This document shows positions 36,140 through 48,360 of a DNA stretch of 64,000 bases, piece by piece. The DNA lies in assembly GCF_030052815.1 (NCBI RefSeq), contig NC_079496.1, positions 78,667,652 through 78,731,651 of the forward strand, in the 5' to 3' direction. The position numbers were made by a program, and so were the translations under genes. A model generated the notes under the pieces. That model saw only the letters and a list, made by a program, of their open reading frames with translations. It had not been told where the DNA came from and did no database searches. Origin of the DNA: Hevea brasiliensis (taxonomy: Eukaryota > Streptophyta > Magnoliopsida > Malpighiales > Euphorbiaceae). Position 1 is the stretch's first letter; every line of letters begins with the position of its first letter.

Positions 36140-37309
36140 TGTGCCTTGGCTGCCTACTGGGCTACCTCTACCCCTGCCTCTACCTCTGCTGGGTGGTTGT
36201 GAACTTCTGGTGACAAGGCTCTGAATTGACCCTTCTACAGTAGTAGGAGGTGGTCCAACTCTGCGACTACTGGTACAGTCATTGGCAAAGTGTCCTGTGC
36301 CTCCACAGTTATAACAGGCTCCAATAGCCTTGTAGCATATCCCACCATGATTTCTTCCATAAGTTTCACAATGGCGGGGAGGGTAGGAACCTGCAGTACT
36401 CTGTGACCGGATAGGGAGGCTTCATCACGAATATCTTCCCCTACCAGACTTCTTGCCACCTCTGCCATGTCCCCCATGGTTCTTCCTCTTTCCAGTAAGA
36501 CCACTGGAACTCTGTTCTACAGATTTTCCCTCTTTCTCCGTCTTCTCTGATTTCTTTTTCTCAGGAGCTGCTTCAGACTCAATTCTTTCCAACTCTAGGG
36601 CTTGAGAAACAAGTTCAGAGAAGTTAGTGTGTTTGAATCCGACCACTTGTAATCTGATACTAGGCTTCAAGCCAGTTTCAAACCTCTTGCATCTCTCCCT
36701 GCTGGTAGAGAGTAGACTTACTGCATAATGGCTTAGGCGGAAAAATTCTCTTTCATACTCAGCCACTGATCTGCTCCCCTGTTTCAGACTTAGGAAATCT
36801 TGTAGCTTCTGGTCATACATAAGCATCGGGGACATACTTTTGTTTGAATTCCCTGAGAAAGTCATTCCATGTTAGCACTGCAGGTTCTACCAGACTGTGG
36901 GGAATGGTTTTCCACCAGTCATAAGCATCCCCCTGTAGCAAAGATACTGAGTATTCAAATCTGAGCTCCTGCATGCGGTCAGTTTCTTGAATACCCTATC
37001 CATCCTCTCTAACCCTTTGTTCACCTCTAGAGGATCTACTGTCCCCTTGAACTCTGAGCCCCATACTTCATCAATTTGTCATCTTGCCTAGTAGGAGGCG
37101 TGGTTGTACCACTTGTGTGCGTATTGGGACTTGAGTAAGCACATTACGACCATTTGTTGGAACATTGCGACCATCTGCGAGCGAATCGAGCAAAAAGCAG
37201 ATCATGCTGCGGGGTCAGTGCCTTGAACCACTGACATTGTGTAGGCCTGGGGCATCCCTTGCACCTCAGCCTCAATAGATTGATCGACTGAACGATCACC
37301 CTCTTCCAT
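36140..37309 (-). pseudogene. D gag (frame disrupted)
   Basis: The start ATG at 37307-37309 ('MEEGDRSVDQSIEAEVQG') lies about 170 bases after the primer site, as in I and G. The capsid core is readable as an open frame at 36865-36425 ('VAEYEREFFRLSHYAVSLLS', 'CKRFETGLKPSIRLQVVGF', then a Lys/Glu-rich tail). The CCHC knuckle '[14 protein letters not shown]' lies at about 36321-36277 in the frame of the pol segment. The part between 37215 and 36866 is shifted and contains patches differing from I mostly at CAG/CTG sites ('tgcgaccat' against 'tgcagccat'). How much of this is real decay is uncertain. Confidence 0.85.
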
Positions 37310-37478
37310 AGTCAATGCGAGGATTTTAGATCTCCTGAACAAATAACACAATGATATTTCCTCCCGTTAGTGCATATTTATAATGTAATGTACTGTATGT
37401 ATCAACAATGATATTGAGTAGCTATACTATGAAGAAAGAATATTCAAATAACATGTGAAAATAGAATTTAAAAACTTT

Positions 37479-37490
37479 GCTCTGATACCA
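37479..37490 (-). other. D primer binding site (initiator tRNA-Met)
   Basis: The minus strand TGGTATCAGAGC is an exact match to the tRNA-iMet 3' complement, eight bases from the 5' LTR end at 37499. Confidence 0.92.
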
Positions 37491-37498
37491 CCAAAACA

Positions 37499-40400
37499 TG
37501 TCACACCTTACCCCTCTGTAAGGCATAACATGATCCCGTAGTATACCTAATGAATTACCAACTCCGTCTACTGATAACCCATTAAATACACTACAAGGGA
37601 TTTTAAAAACTTTTCTTACTTCTTTTACAGTGGTGAGCACTATTTACAGGTGTTAAAAACCTTTTTGAACTGAAGTGATAGAACCAACACATTTGAATTA
37701 TTTGGAATTTCTGTAAAAATTTTGGCAGAGTGCCATCTGTATTTTGGACAAAGCAGTTCTTCAGAAAACCTGTAAAAAGGCACTTCAATATATTTCCAAA
37801 TCTCAACTCCAACATATTTCTCAACACAACATATTTCTCAACTCAAATCCACTGTAATTTTTGAAAGACTGAGATACAAGAAATATAATACAATTTTTAT
37901 AGGTCAAAATAACTCATAATTTACTTTACAACTTCAATGTACAATTTTAATTTACAACTGCTCAAAACCAAAAACAATATATACATACAGTGGTTATACA
38001 TTACAGTACAAAATGCAAAATGTGGTATACTCGTTATACCCGATAATCTCTCGCTGAATGTACTAGCGACTTAATCACGCTCGTCTGTCTGTCTACTGCG
38101 ATAAAGAATAAAAAGAAAGCTATCGCTGAGACAATGTCTCAGTGGTGCACAACATTAACAAATTACAACTTTAAATCACAATTCATAAATCATTTAAATG
38201 ATGGATACGTAAAATCATAGTTAAATTCAAGACAATGAATGTCAGAAGGAATTTAACACAATATCACAATAAATCTCAGAGATCAAAACATAGTTAACTT
38301 CAAAAGACAGTAAATGTCAATAAGGATTTAACTCCATTTCACAATCTAATAATACAAATCAATAAATCACACACAGCTTAATCATGTTCCAAAGTTCAAT
38401 TCGTCCCAAAAGTCGATGACTAATGAGGAATAACATAGCTAGCTAGCAAAAATATGAGTACTCATCCAATTCGTCCTCATCAGGCACACACCTCAACACT
38501 TCAGCCAGAGAGGGAATTCAATTCGTCCCACTAGACAAGCTAGCGAGGAATACAATCAATATACATGATAGCTGTGGTTACAAATCATTTCCAATGCTTT
38601 TCAATCAATAAGTATCCATCAATATCATTCAAACAAATTTTCATAGTTTCAAACCATTTACAATGCTTTTCAAGCAATAAATATCCATCAAATATCATTC
38701 CAACAATTTTTCACAGTTTCACAATTCAAAACAACAATATACAAATAGTCATAATTTATTTCAATTGAAAATAATTCAAAAGAGATAGCTGTTATGCACA
38801 AACCTCTGATAACTGTCTCTTGGTCTGGACTCAGTGTTTTCTTCCCTTTTCCTGAGTCTTTGCTAACTGAGAAACACAATTTGAAGTGTTTCAGTACTCA
38901 CTTAAACTGTCTCTAATGATAATGCTTGATAAGTAATTCACTGAATGCTATTATTTGCTTAATCAACCTAATATATCGACCCTCGATGCATTCTGGTAAA
39001 TTAGGTTTTAATGTTACTAACATGTCACATTCGATAGTCTTTTAGGGTTGGTACATGTTACCAAGTTCATTTCCGTATATACTGCATTTTCTTGCAATTT
39101 GCTAGATTCCGGGATACTAGTTTGACCTAGCCGGACGACCTAGTTCCCTCGGTTTTCGAGTTTCGGTCTAAACTAAAAACTTGTAGATCTACGTCTTATG
39201 GAACGCGGGGCAAAATTTCAGGTCATTCTGAGTTATGTAGACCAAGTTATGGTCATTTTACTATTGCTGGTCAACTTGCACTAAAATTGGTCACGTTAGG
39301 TCATTTTAGGTTCGGCCAGTTTTTGGACCCGAACTTGTGCAAGCTGTTTGACTTTCTTATGGTCATTTTTGGGCTTTGGTGTCTTCATAACACTTGTATA
39401 TATGGGTCTTAACTATTCATTTTTAAAATTTCAGGTCAATTGGACCTGTTTTGAGTGAGTTATGGCTTAAACATTAACTGCTGCCCAAATGGTCAATTTT
39501 CAGGCCTTATTTGCACTTAATCCGGATTTGGTCATTTTTCAAGCTACCTTGCAAGCAGAATTTTGGTAAGCTTTCTTCATGAAAGTTGGCACATTTTGTG
39601 CCTAGTTTCACCTCCAATTGGTCTCATACCAATTGGAGCCACACAATTAAAGTTATAGGCCTAAAACTCAAACTGCCTTATTGCAATTCTTGCATACACA
39701 TCAAGCATCACTTTTAATACTCACCAAACTTAACATTCAAACCAATTCTGGTTGTACCACAACCTAAACATAATTTACAACATTTATAGGTCATTTTGGC
39801 AGCTTACAATTGCATTCAATGTGCACCAACAAGTGTAGAATTTGTCCAATTCAATTTACAACAATTCAATCACCAATTCATGCTCATTTACATGTCCCAC
39901 TTCACACCACCATACATACACTCAAACTGCCATAACAACCAACACATTTTAACATCATTATTCCATAAACCAAGCATGAATTCCAGCATTCCTCAAGAGT
40001 TAGTAAACTGCCACAATGGTACACTTACATTCCATTACTTTCCAAGCTTTAAATTTCATTTTACATTTACATATACTAAGTATACATTACTCAAACAATT
40101 TCCTACACAATATACATTTAATTAATCATTTAATTCATCATTTACAAGCATAATTAAACTGCCTTCAAGGTGCTTCCATGGCTGCCAAAAGTGCACATTC
40201 CCATTCAACATCAAAACTCAAAAATTTCTCCATAAATCAAACACCCATAATATCCTTACAAACTTTAACAAAGCAATAATCAAAAACTCAAACTTACCTA
40301 TTATTGGGACTTGCTAAATCTTCACTAAAACTTCTTACTATTGGTATCTACTTCTTCCTTGTGATGTGGGGATCAAGATTAATGAAGGAGCTTTGGTGTT

Positions 40401-41169
40401 TGGAGGTGAAAATGGAGGAGGTTTGAAGCTTCACTCAAGTTTCGGCTATGGAGGTTTCCTAAGGTTTCATTTCGGTTTGGATGAAAGAAATGGAGAAGAT
40501 GATGTTTAGTGGAAGTACACCTGCCCATAAGATGTTAAATTAATTCCCATAGTGGTCCACTCACCTTAATTAAATCATATTATATGTTTTAATTGATAAT
40601 TACTCCATTTACCCTCCATTTTTGCTATTTACATTAGGTACCCCTAAATTAATTTTTCATTATATTTTCCAAGTGTAATATTATTTATTTTTAATGGACA
40701 TTTAGGTCAAAAGACAACTCGGGGTGTCAAATGACCACAATGCCCCTGTTCGGGTTGCATTCCCGATTTTTTGGTAACACCGGGTTTTGTCCGTTTTTCA
40801 ATTTCTCACTTTTCTTTGTACTAATTATTTAATTTTTCTTTGATATTTCTAATGAAATTTATACTTCAATAGGGGTCTATTTAAGTCCTAAAAATATTTT
40901 CCAGGGTTCTCCGCGGTCCAGGGCTAGTCAACGGTCCACGCCGTGACTTCCTGGTGCGGTCACCCATCGCTAGGGTTCTCGGCTCGTTTAACTTGGTTAC
41001 ATTTCTTTGCTATTATTTTTCCTTTGTTTTTCTTGTGTTTTCTTCTATTGTATTTCATTATTTTATGTCTTCTCACTCATAACGAAGTGTAGTTCTAGGC
41101 ATCCTAGCTGTCCGGACAACACTGGTCACTGGAACAGTAGTACGCACTACCGAACATAGGGGTGTTACA
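37499..41169 (-). repeat. D 5' LTR (right)
   Basis: 3671 bp, TGTCACACC to GGGGTGTTACA on the plus strand. This is the full-length LTR of the pair. It includes the double hairpin (38093-38150), the CAATTG hairpin (39613-39637) and an 'aatgaccacaatgcccctg' motif near 40730. The patch at 38064-38110 differs from the left LTR almost only at CAG/CTG sites. Confidence 0.94.
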
Positions 41170-41174
41170 CTACA

Positions 41175-41726
41175 CTACACAGAAGAGTTGAAGTTTGAGT
41201 ACTCAGTTTCACTTTTACAAGGGGATGCATATGATTGGTGAAACACCATCCCCCACAGTCTGGTGGAACCCCCAGTGCTGACTTGGGATGACTTCCTCAG
41301 AGAGTTCAAATAGAAATACGTCCCAGATACTTATGTGGACATGAAGCTGCAAGAATTTTTATGTCTGAAATAGGGGAGTAGAACAATGGCAGAGTATGAA
41401 AGGGAATTTTCCCGCCTAAGTCACTATGCCGGGAGTCTACTTGCTACTAGTAGAGAAAGATGCAAAAGGTTTGAAGCTAGATTAAAGCCTAATTTGAGAA
41501 TGCAAGTGGTGGGATTCTGGCATGATAACTTCTCTAAACTCTTATCTCAAGCATTAGAGCTAGAGAGGACAGAAGCAGAAGGGGCACCTAAGAAAGGGAA
41601 AACAGAGAAAGAGAAAAGTGGGAAGCTAGTGGATCAGAGTTCTAGTGGTACTGGGAAGAGGAAAAATTTTGGAGGACAGAGTAGTAAAAAGACTGGTAGG
41701 GGAAGATTGTCGACACAAAGACTACC
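41175..41726 (+). pseudogene. G gag, second part (between D and E)
   Basis: It continues the capsid frame left at 29452 ('YTEELKFEYSVSLLQGDAYD...'). TAG at 41311 and 41371 replace CAG (elements I and D retain CAG). The rest reads 'MAEYEREFSRLSHYAGSLLA', 'CKRFEARLKPNLRMQVVGF' and a Lys-rich tail 'GKRKNFGGQSSKKTGRGRLS'. E is inserted after ctacc (41722-41726). The frame resumes at 46034. Confidence 0.88.
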
Positions 41727-44700
41727 TGTAACACCCTCCCGGTAGCAACTTCGTACATTCTACTGTTCCGGTGACCGGTGTCGGTCCGGACAGCTAGAAC
41801 ATTCGGAAAAATATTTAAACTTAAGTGAGGAACCATAATTAACTCAAATATTAATAAGAAAAATTTAGTAAAAATTTTAGAAATAAAATACAACCAAGTT
41901 AAACGAGCCGGTGCCCAAGCGATGGGTAACCAGAGGGAAGTTGCAGTTCTCGCAATGAGGAGCCCTAGACCCGGGGAAAAATTCATAAAATAATTATTGG
42001 GACTCCAGAGAAGGGTCATTGAGGTTCCTATGGCATTAGAATGCCATGAAAATACTTAGAAAAATTTTTCAATCGGTACAGACAATTTTGACCCATTAAG
42101 CCAAACGGAGGGCATTTTGGTCATTTCGCCTTCAGAGGTGATTTTTGACCGACTTGTCCAGTTGAGTAAATAATTAATATGACATAAAATATGAATAAAC
42201 ATTACTAAAAATTGAATTGAAATCAAGTAGAAAAGAAAGTGAAGAAAAAGCTTATTTATGACATCATGGTGATGTCATTTAAAATTACCAACCAATCACC
42301 ATTAAGTAACCATTTGACTAACTAATAAAAGAGCTAAATAAAGACCAAGGAAGACCAAAAACCAGCTGCCTTCTCTTCAGCCAAAAACGTGAGTTTCTCT
42401 TCTTCCTCCCTCCATTGATGTTCAATCAAGCAAGCTTAATTTCCTACCTTGTTTCACCATAAAACCCTAACCTCACTTCATTAAAATTTTACCCTACACC
42501 TTAAACAAGCTTTTGGCAGCCAAGAAGAGGAAAGAAAGAGAAGTTTGAGTTGGGAAAAATCTGCCCTATTCAAGGTTAGTGCCTTAGATACTTAAAAACT
42601 CCTTATTTTCATGATTTGTAACTTGAATTGAGTAAGAAGTGTAACTAAAATGAACAAGAATTATGTGTATGTGTACATGAATTTCGGCTGCCCTAGCTAT
42701 GAAATAGGAGGGAGTGTTTTTGATGAGCTTGAAGTGAACTAAAATCATGTTGGAAGTTTATGAACATAAGAATAATGAATTAAAAGCTAACTAAGGTAAA
42801 TTGTATAAAATATGAATTTGAATTAGGGTTTTGTGAGCAAAATGTAAACTTGGTTTATGAAATTGTTAGACAACATTTTAATGGTCAATTAGTGACCATT
42901 ATAGGTAATTTGACCACAATTTGGACAAAAAAATAGTAAGGCAAAGTGAAGGAGTAAGCTGCCCTAGGACAGCAGCAATGGACTAAAATTTCAGTCCAAT
43001 TACACTGCCATATCTTGGGCTGTGTTAGTCCAATTGGTGTTTGGCCAATTGTACATGAAACTAGGCTTATAATGGCACATTTTTGCTGAAGAAACCATGC
43101 CCAAAAGACCAAAGCAAGAGGACCAAAACTTGGCCCCAATCCGGATACCACAGAACAACTGCAGAAATGACCAAATGAGCGAATCGCTCATTTGGCCATA
43201 ACTCACTGTAGATATGGTCAATTGACCTGAAATTTTTACAGCAACAAGATAAGGTATAGACAAACAACTTTCATGACACCAATCTAAATTATGCCATTAA
43301 CCTAATCAAATCATTCAGCAAAGTGAAGTTTACTGTACTGAGATTTCCAGAATTTTCATTTAACAGTAATGTTTGGATGGCTATAACTCTCTCTAGAAAA
43401 CTCGGATTTAGGCAATTATTGAACCGATGGAAACCTAAGGCATGGTAGAACATTTCATATGAAGAAAGTTAGACCAAATTATGAACTTAACTTGGTCAAA
43501 TTACTGACCAAAGTTGGACCAAAATCTGCCAAAACCCAAAATTTCAACAGGAACAGTACACGTGAACAGTAAACTTATTTTGACTATAACTTGAGCTACA
43601 AAACTCCAAATGGAGTGATTCAAAAAAAGAAATTCAACTAGACAAAATAAGGAACATTTTCTATGAAGGAAGTTTTGTCAAATTCCAACAGTAAATCGAC
43701 CAATGAAACAGTGCAACTTCAGAGCACCAAAACCGAAAATTGACAATTTTGCCAAAATGACCTAAGCTTTGAGAAAGTGACCAAAACCAACAAGTTTTAA
43801 ATGAAAATGTAGTATGTTGGAAGTGCCAAAGTCAATGTACATATTTTCTATGCAAAAGTCAACATTTTAGTTGACTAATGAAGTGAATAGTGACATGAAA
43901 ACTTGAAATAAGCTTGGAAATGGATTTGGTAATTGATTCCAACAAGTTTTAAATGCAAAATGTGGTACATCGGGAGTGTTAAAACCAATGTACCTATTGT
44001 CTATGCAAAAGTCAACATTTTTGTTGACCAATGAGGTGAATAGTGACACCAAAACTTGAAATTCAAAATTTGAAATTAGAAATGCATCTAGGGGACTTTA
44101 AATTGCAATTGGCAATTAATACTAGTAAATGTAAAACTCAAAATGTGGGATCTTGGTGTAATTAGAATTAATATATCTATTAAGTATAAAAAGGTCAACA
44201 TTTTGGTTGACTAGTATGGTGAATAGTAATCAAAATGATTAGTGAATTAAGATGAAGACCTAGAACCAATTCTAAGCTTAAATGCTTAGAATTGTATGAC
44301 AAATATGGACTATGCATCCTAGTCAAAATTGTTAAAAAGAAATTAGGCCATAAATTTGAAATCCATGAAATATTCATGGATTACTTGAAACATGAAAAAT
44401 AAGTCACCTAATTGATGTGAATAGATAGTTAGGGCATATATGCCCATCACAAATGGAATTCATAAAATATTAGTAACTCAACTTGAAATATAAAATTTGT
44501 AATTACATAAGTAGATTCTTGAATGTATAAATGAGAAAGGAAAAATGTTTTGAACACAATGGTACATGTGAACCATTGTTTAGAATTGTGATCAATATGA
44601 ATAACATAATGAATGGATAAATAAACCATATTAATGTATGAATGAGACATTAGTTCTCATTATTGTAAAGAGGAGAAGTATTTTGAGTACAATGGTATAA

Positions 44701-46028
44701 AAGAATAATTGATGTGAATTGTGATCATATAAATGATCAAATGAATGTATGAATTATGATTGAAATTTATCATGAAATAATGAAGTCATAAAGCACAATA
44801 TATTAACATTTTAAAGTATTAAATGCCCTAGTATTCCTAATAAGATTGGTTTGGATAGTTTGGCATGCCAATAGGGTATTGTTTTAGCAGTACTGCGAAA
44901 GGCTTTATGCCTGTATTCATGGCTTTTATGCCCGTATTCATGGCTTTTATGCCCGTATGCATGGCTTTTATGCCCGATTATGTGATATCATGGCTTTTTA
45001 GCCATACCGATCGCATACATGGTTGACGCTCGCGTCCCATAGTATGACGCCCGAGGCACCGCGTGTCCAGTGCAACGACGTTATCCATCCGTCATTCAAA
45101 GATAGGTTACTTGGGCAACCAAATGAATGGAAAAGTATAACTGTGATTGAACTGATTATTAAAGAAAATACAAAAATTAAGAATCAGGAATGATTACAAA
45201 AATACAAAAAAGCTCAAGATCATGAAGAAAATAATTAACGAAATGCATGAAGAAGTTAATATCATAAAACCTGATTAGCCCTCGACTAAACAACAAGTTA
45301 GTAATTATTCATTTCTTATGAACACAATAGCAAAGAAATTATTATTTTTTATTTGCATATTATATTTTCTTGTATTATTGGCACCACTAAGCTTTATGCT
45401 TAGCGCGTCGCTTTTGCAATGCGTAGGTACTGAAGATTTGGACAGAGGGCCCAGTAGACCACAGATTAGGTAAGGCCGTTCACAGTTCTGCATAGTGTCC
45501 GTGTCACCTCAACTTCTGCAGTGCATTAGTAGGACACTAGGTGTCATTTTGGCATTCTGTAATAAATTTTGATTTTCTCATATGTAATGAAACTTATGTA
45601 ATGTATTTTGATTTTCATGTAAATAATGCAAAATTGTGTTTGTGAAAGGAAAAGTGAATACATAACTGTGACTTGTACATGATTATCACATGAGATGAAT
45701 GATTGAGAAATGAATGGTGAAAAATGTTGAGATTTTGATATTGAAGTTTGAGAGTAATTGAATACGAATATATGAATATTGGAAGTGTTTTTCACAGGTT
45801 CCGAAGAACGGTTTTTTCCATTTTTAGCCGGTACTCTGCCAGATTTTCTTTAAAATTTTCGGAACCTCAAATAAATAATAGTTTCGATAAATGGCTTATA
45901 AATAAATTATATTTCACAAGTTATATTCAAAAGGAAGAATAAAAATGAATTAAGATAAAATAGAGTGCTCGGCACACTGAGTGGCATAACTTGCTCGGCT
46001 ACACTGTAGTCGGGTAAGGGGTGTCACA
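41727..46028 (+). mobile_element. Element E: solo LTR, plus orientation (A/E/H family)
   Basis: 4302 bp from TGTAACACCCTCCCGG to AAGGGGTGTCACA, with a perfect target duplication ctacc (41722-41726 and 46029-46033). It splits G gag, and joining the flanks restores 'STQRLPRSGQQTTRSS' in frame. No coding region is present. It carries the family modules: AGCGATGGGT block (about 41915), 'ggcattttggtcatt' motif (42109-42125), CAATTGG hairpin (43031-43051), 20-bp repeats (about 44900-45005) and AAGC/GCTT hairpin (about 45380-45430). Confidence 0.93.
44900..45005 (+). repeat. Tandem repeat of about 20 bp in LTR E
   Basis: Copies of 'gtattcatggcttttatgcc' in series, four to five units, the counterpart of the array in A (21687-21829). 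Copy number and unit length (20 or 21) differ between the two LTRs. Confidence 0.85.
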
Positions 46029-46033
46029 CTACC

Positions 46034-46860
46034 TAGATCTGGTCAGCAGACGACCAGAAGTTCCTTTCCTCCACGTCCCTGTGAAACTTATGGTCGGAAC
46101 CATGGTGGGTTATACTACAAGGTGATCGGTGCTTGTTATAACTGCGGTGGTACGGGACATTTTATGAAGGATTGCACCAGCCCTCGCAAATCTGGGCCAT
46201 CTACTACCATAACAGAAGGATCTGTTCAGAGTTCTGCCACCAGAGGTTCACAGCCAACTAACAGAGGCAGATGTAGGGGCAGTACCTCAGGCAGTCAGTG
46301 CCCAGTTAATCAGTCAGAGTAGGGTAGTGCTCTAGCCAGAGTCTACACTATGCGGTAGAGAGAAGAGGCAGAAATATCTGATATTATGGCTGGTACATTC
46401 TCTATCCTTGATCAAGATGTGTTTGTACTATTTGATCCCGAATCTACGCGTTCCTATGTTAGTGCTAGCATCATTAGCTTTATTATTGTCCCTTGTGTGA
46501 AAATGGATTTTAAGACGTTAGTGACTAGTACTTTGGGACAAGAGGTAAGGGTGAACAGAATGCATAAGGATTGTTCTTTGGTGATCCAAGGACACACATT
46601 CTTATCCGACTTGATTGAGATGCCCTTCAGAGAATATGATATCATCATGGGCATGGATTGGCTAGCCAGGCATCATGCAATGGTTGACTATAGATTTAAG
46701 ACTGTCACTTTTGGTCTACCACAGTATGGTGATATGGTAATACATAGAGAGAGGTAGCTACTGCCATCAAACCTTATTTCTGCTACACTTGCTAGAAAAA
46801 TGATCAGAAAGGGATGTGAAGCTTACCTAGCTCATGTGATAGACACCTAAGTAGAGAGTC
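46034..46860 (+). pseudogene. G gag zinc knuckle and protease (decayed)
   Basis: The CCHC knuckle '[14 protein letters not shown]' is intact at 46134-46175, followed by an Arg/Gly/Ser-rich linker. TAG codons at 46321 and 46351 interrupt the path to the protease, which reads 'VFVLFDPESTRSYVSASII' (Asp-Pro-Glu-Ser in place of the active Asp-Ser/Thr-Gly) and '[15 protein letters not shown]'. Further stops are at about 46755 (TAG) and 46849 (TAA). D and I have Gln at each stop. No functional protease can be made from this copy. Confidence 0.9.
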
Positions 46861-47765
46861 CCATAGTGAGGGATATTCCTACAGTATGCAACTTTCAAGA
46901 TGTATTTCCTGAAGAGTTGCCAGGGTTACCTCCGGAAAGAGAAGTGCAGTTTGAAATAGAGGTTATGCCTGGTGTGGACCCAATCTACACTACACCTTAC
47001 AGAATAGCACCTGCAGAGTTGAAGGTGCAGTTGCAAGAATTGCTTGATAAGGGCTTCATCCACCCTAGTGTGTCACCTTAGGGAGTGCTAATGTTATTTG
47101 CTAAGAAGAAGGATGGTACTCTCAATCTGTGTATTGACTATAGACAGTTGAATAAAGTGACAATAAAGAACAGATATCCGTTGCCTCGTATAGATAGTTT
47201 GTTTGATCAGTTGAAGGGTGTAGCTGTGTTCTCTAAAATTGATTTAAGATTGGGGTATTACTAGTTTAGGGTGCAAGAGCAGAGTATTCCAAATACTGCT
47301 TTCAGAACTCGATATGGCCACTATGAGTTTTTGGTTGTGCCATTTAGGTTAACTAATGCCCCAGCTGCTTTTATGGACCTGATTAATAATATCTTCAGGC
47401 TATATTTAGATTAGTTTGTTGTGGTATTCATTGATGACATTTTAGTGTATTCAAAGAATACAGAGGAGCATGATAGGCATCTGCGGATTATGCTATAGAC
47501 CCTAAGGGAGAAATAGTTGTATGCCAAGCTATCAAAATGTGAATTTTGGCTAAAGGAAATATCTTTCTTGGGGCATATAGTGTTAGCTGAAGATATTAAG
47601 GTAGATCCTAGTAAAGTTGAAGTTATCCTTAATTGGAAGCTGCCCAGGAATATTACAGAAATTCATAGTTTCCTGGGTTTAGCTAGATACTATCACCAAT
47701 TTGTTAAGAGATTTTCTATGTTGGCATCTCCACTAACCAAACTGCTTCGAAAAGATGTAAAATTT
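46861..47765 (+). pseudogene. G reverse transcriptase (decayed)
   Basis: The RT frame includes '[17 protein letters not shown]', '[20 protein letters not shown]' and the catalytic '[14 protein letters not shown]'. Five or six in-frame TAGs lie at about 47079 (TGG expected), 47267, 47413, 47498 and 47515. At 47267, 47498 and 47515 the D copy has CAG. The conserved M-P-F-G reads V-P-F-R. The frame is lost at about 47766 by a one-base deletion ('aatttagtag' against 'aatttcagtgg'). Confidence 0.9.
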
Positions 47766-48360
47766 AGTAGACTGATAAATGCTAACAGAGTTTTGATGAG
47801 CTAAAGAGATATTTGACTGAAGCTCTAGTCCTGACTTTACCTACTCCAGGTAAAGAGTACATTGTATATAGTGATGCATCTCACAATGGGTTAGGCTGTG
47901 TACTGATGCAAGACTGAAACGTCATTGCTTATGCATCTCATCAACTAAAACCTCATGAGAGAAACTACCCTACACATGACTTGGAGCTTGCAGCTTGCAG
48001 CTATTGTATTTGCTCTGAAGATCTGGAGACATTATTTGTATAGGGAGAAGTGTTACATCTACACAGATCACAAGAGCTTGAAGTATTTGGGCACACAGAA
48101 AGAGCTAAATTTGAGATAGAGGAGGTGGTTAGAGTTGATAAAAGACTATGATTATCTGATAGACTACCAACCAGGGAAGGCAAATGTGGTCGCTGATGCT
48201 TTGAGCCATAAAACCATGGCTAGTTTGAGAATTTCTCCTTTGTCTACGGTACATGAGTTTAAAGCACTGCATGCTAGTTTGGAGATTGATGATGAGGAAC
48301 TGATGGTAGCTGCATGGCATGTACAGCTAGTGTTAATTGATCAGATAAAGATGACTGCAC
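47766..48360 (+). pseudogene. G RNase H (decayed)
   Basis: After the frameshift the frame reads '[16 protein letters not shown]' then TGA (Arg expected), and later '[18 protein letters not shown]' then TAG at about 48116 (CAG in D), and '[20 protein letters not shown]'. A 7-base tandem duplication (ttgcagc) near 47988-48000 adds another shift. Catalytic Asp and Glu positions are otherwise recognisable. Confidence 0.87.

Larger units (their letters stand above)
29453..41169 (-). mobile_element. Element D: complete Tekay-type gypsy retrotransposon, minus strand
   Basis: 11,717 bp with a perfect target duplication ctaca (29448-29452 and 41170-41174) inside the gag of G. 3' LTR 29453-32631, 5' LTR 37499-41169, primer site 37479-37490, purine tract 32632-32645. 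The coding order gag, protease, RT, RNase H, integrase, chromodomain identifies Ty3/gypsy. The long LTRs and chromodomain fit the Tekay/Del lineage. The LTRs are near-identical apart from one 475-bp deletion, so it is a recent insertion. The 695-codon central frame is intact. gag and integrase are broken as written. Confidence 0.95.

Noticed and set aside
32702..37309. An integrated plant virus rather than a retrotransposon
   Set aside because: Flanking LTRs, a tRNA-Met primer site, a polypurine tract, integrase and chromodomain all indicate a gypsy retrotransposon. There is no movement protein or envelope gene.
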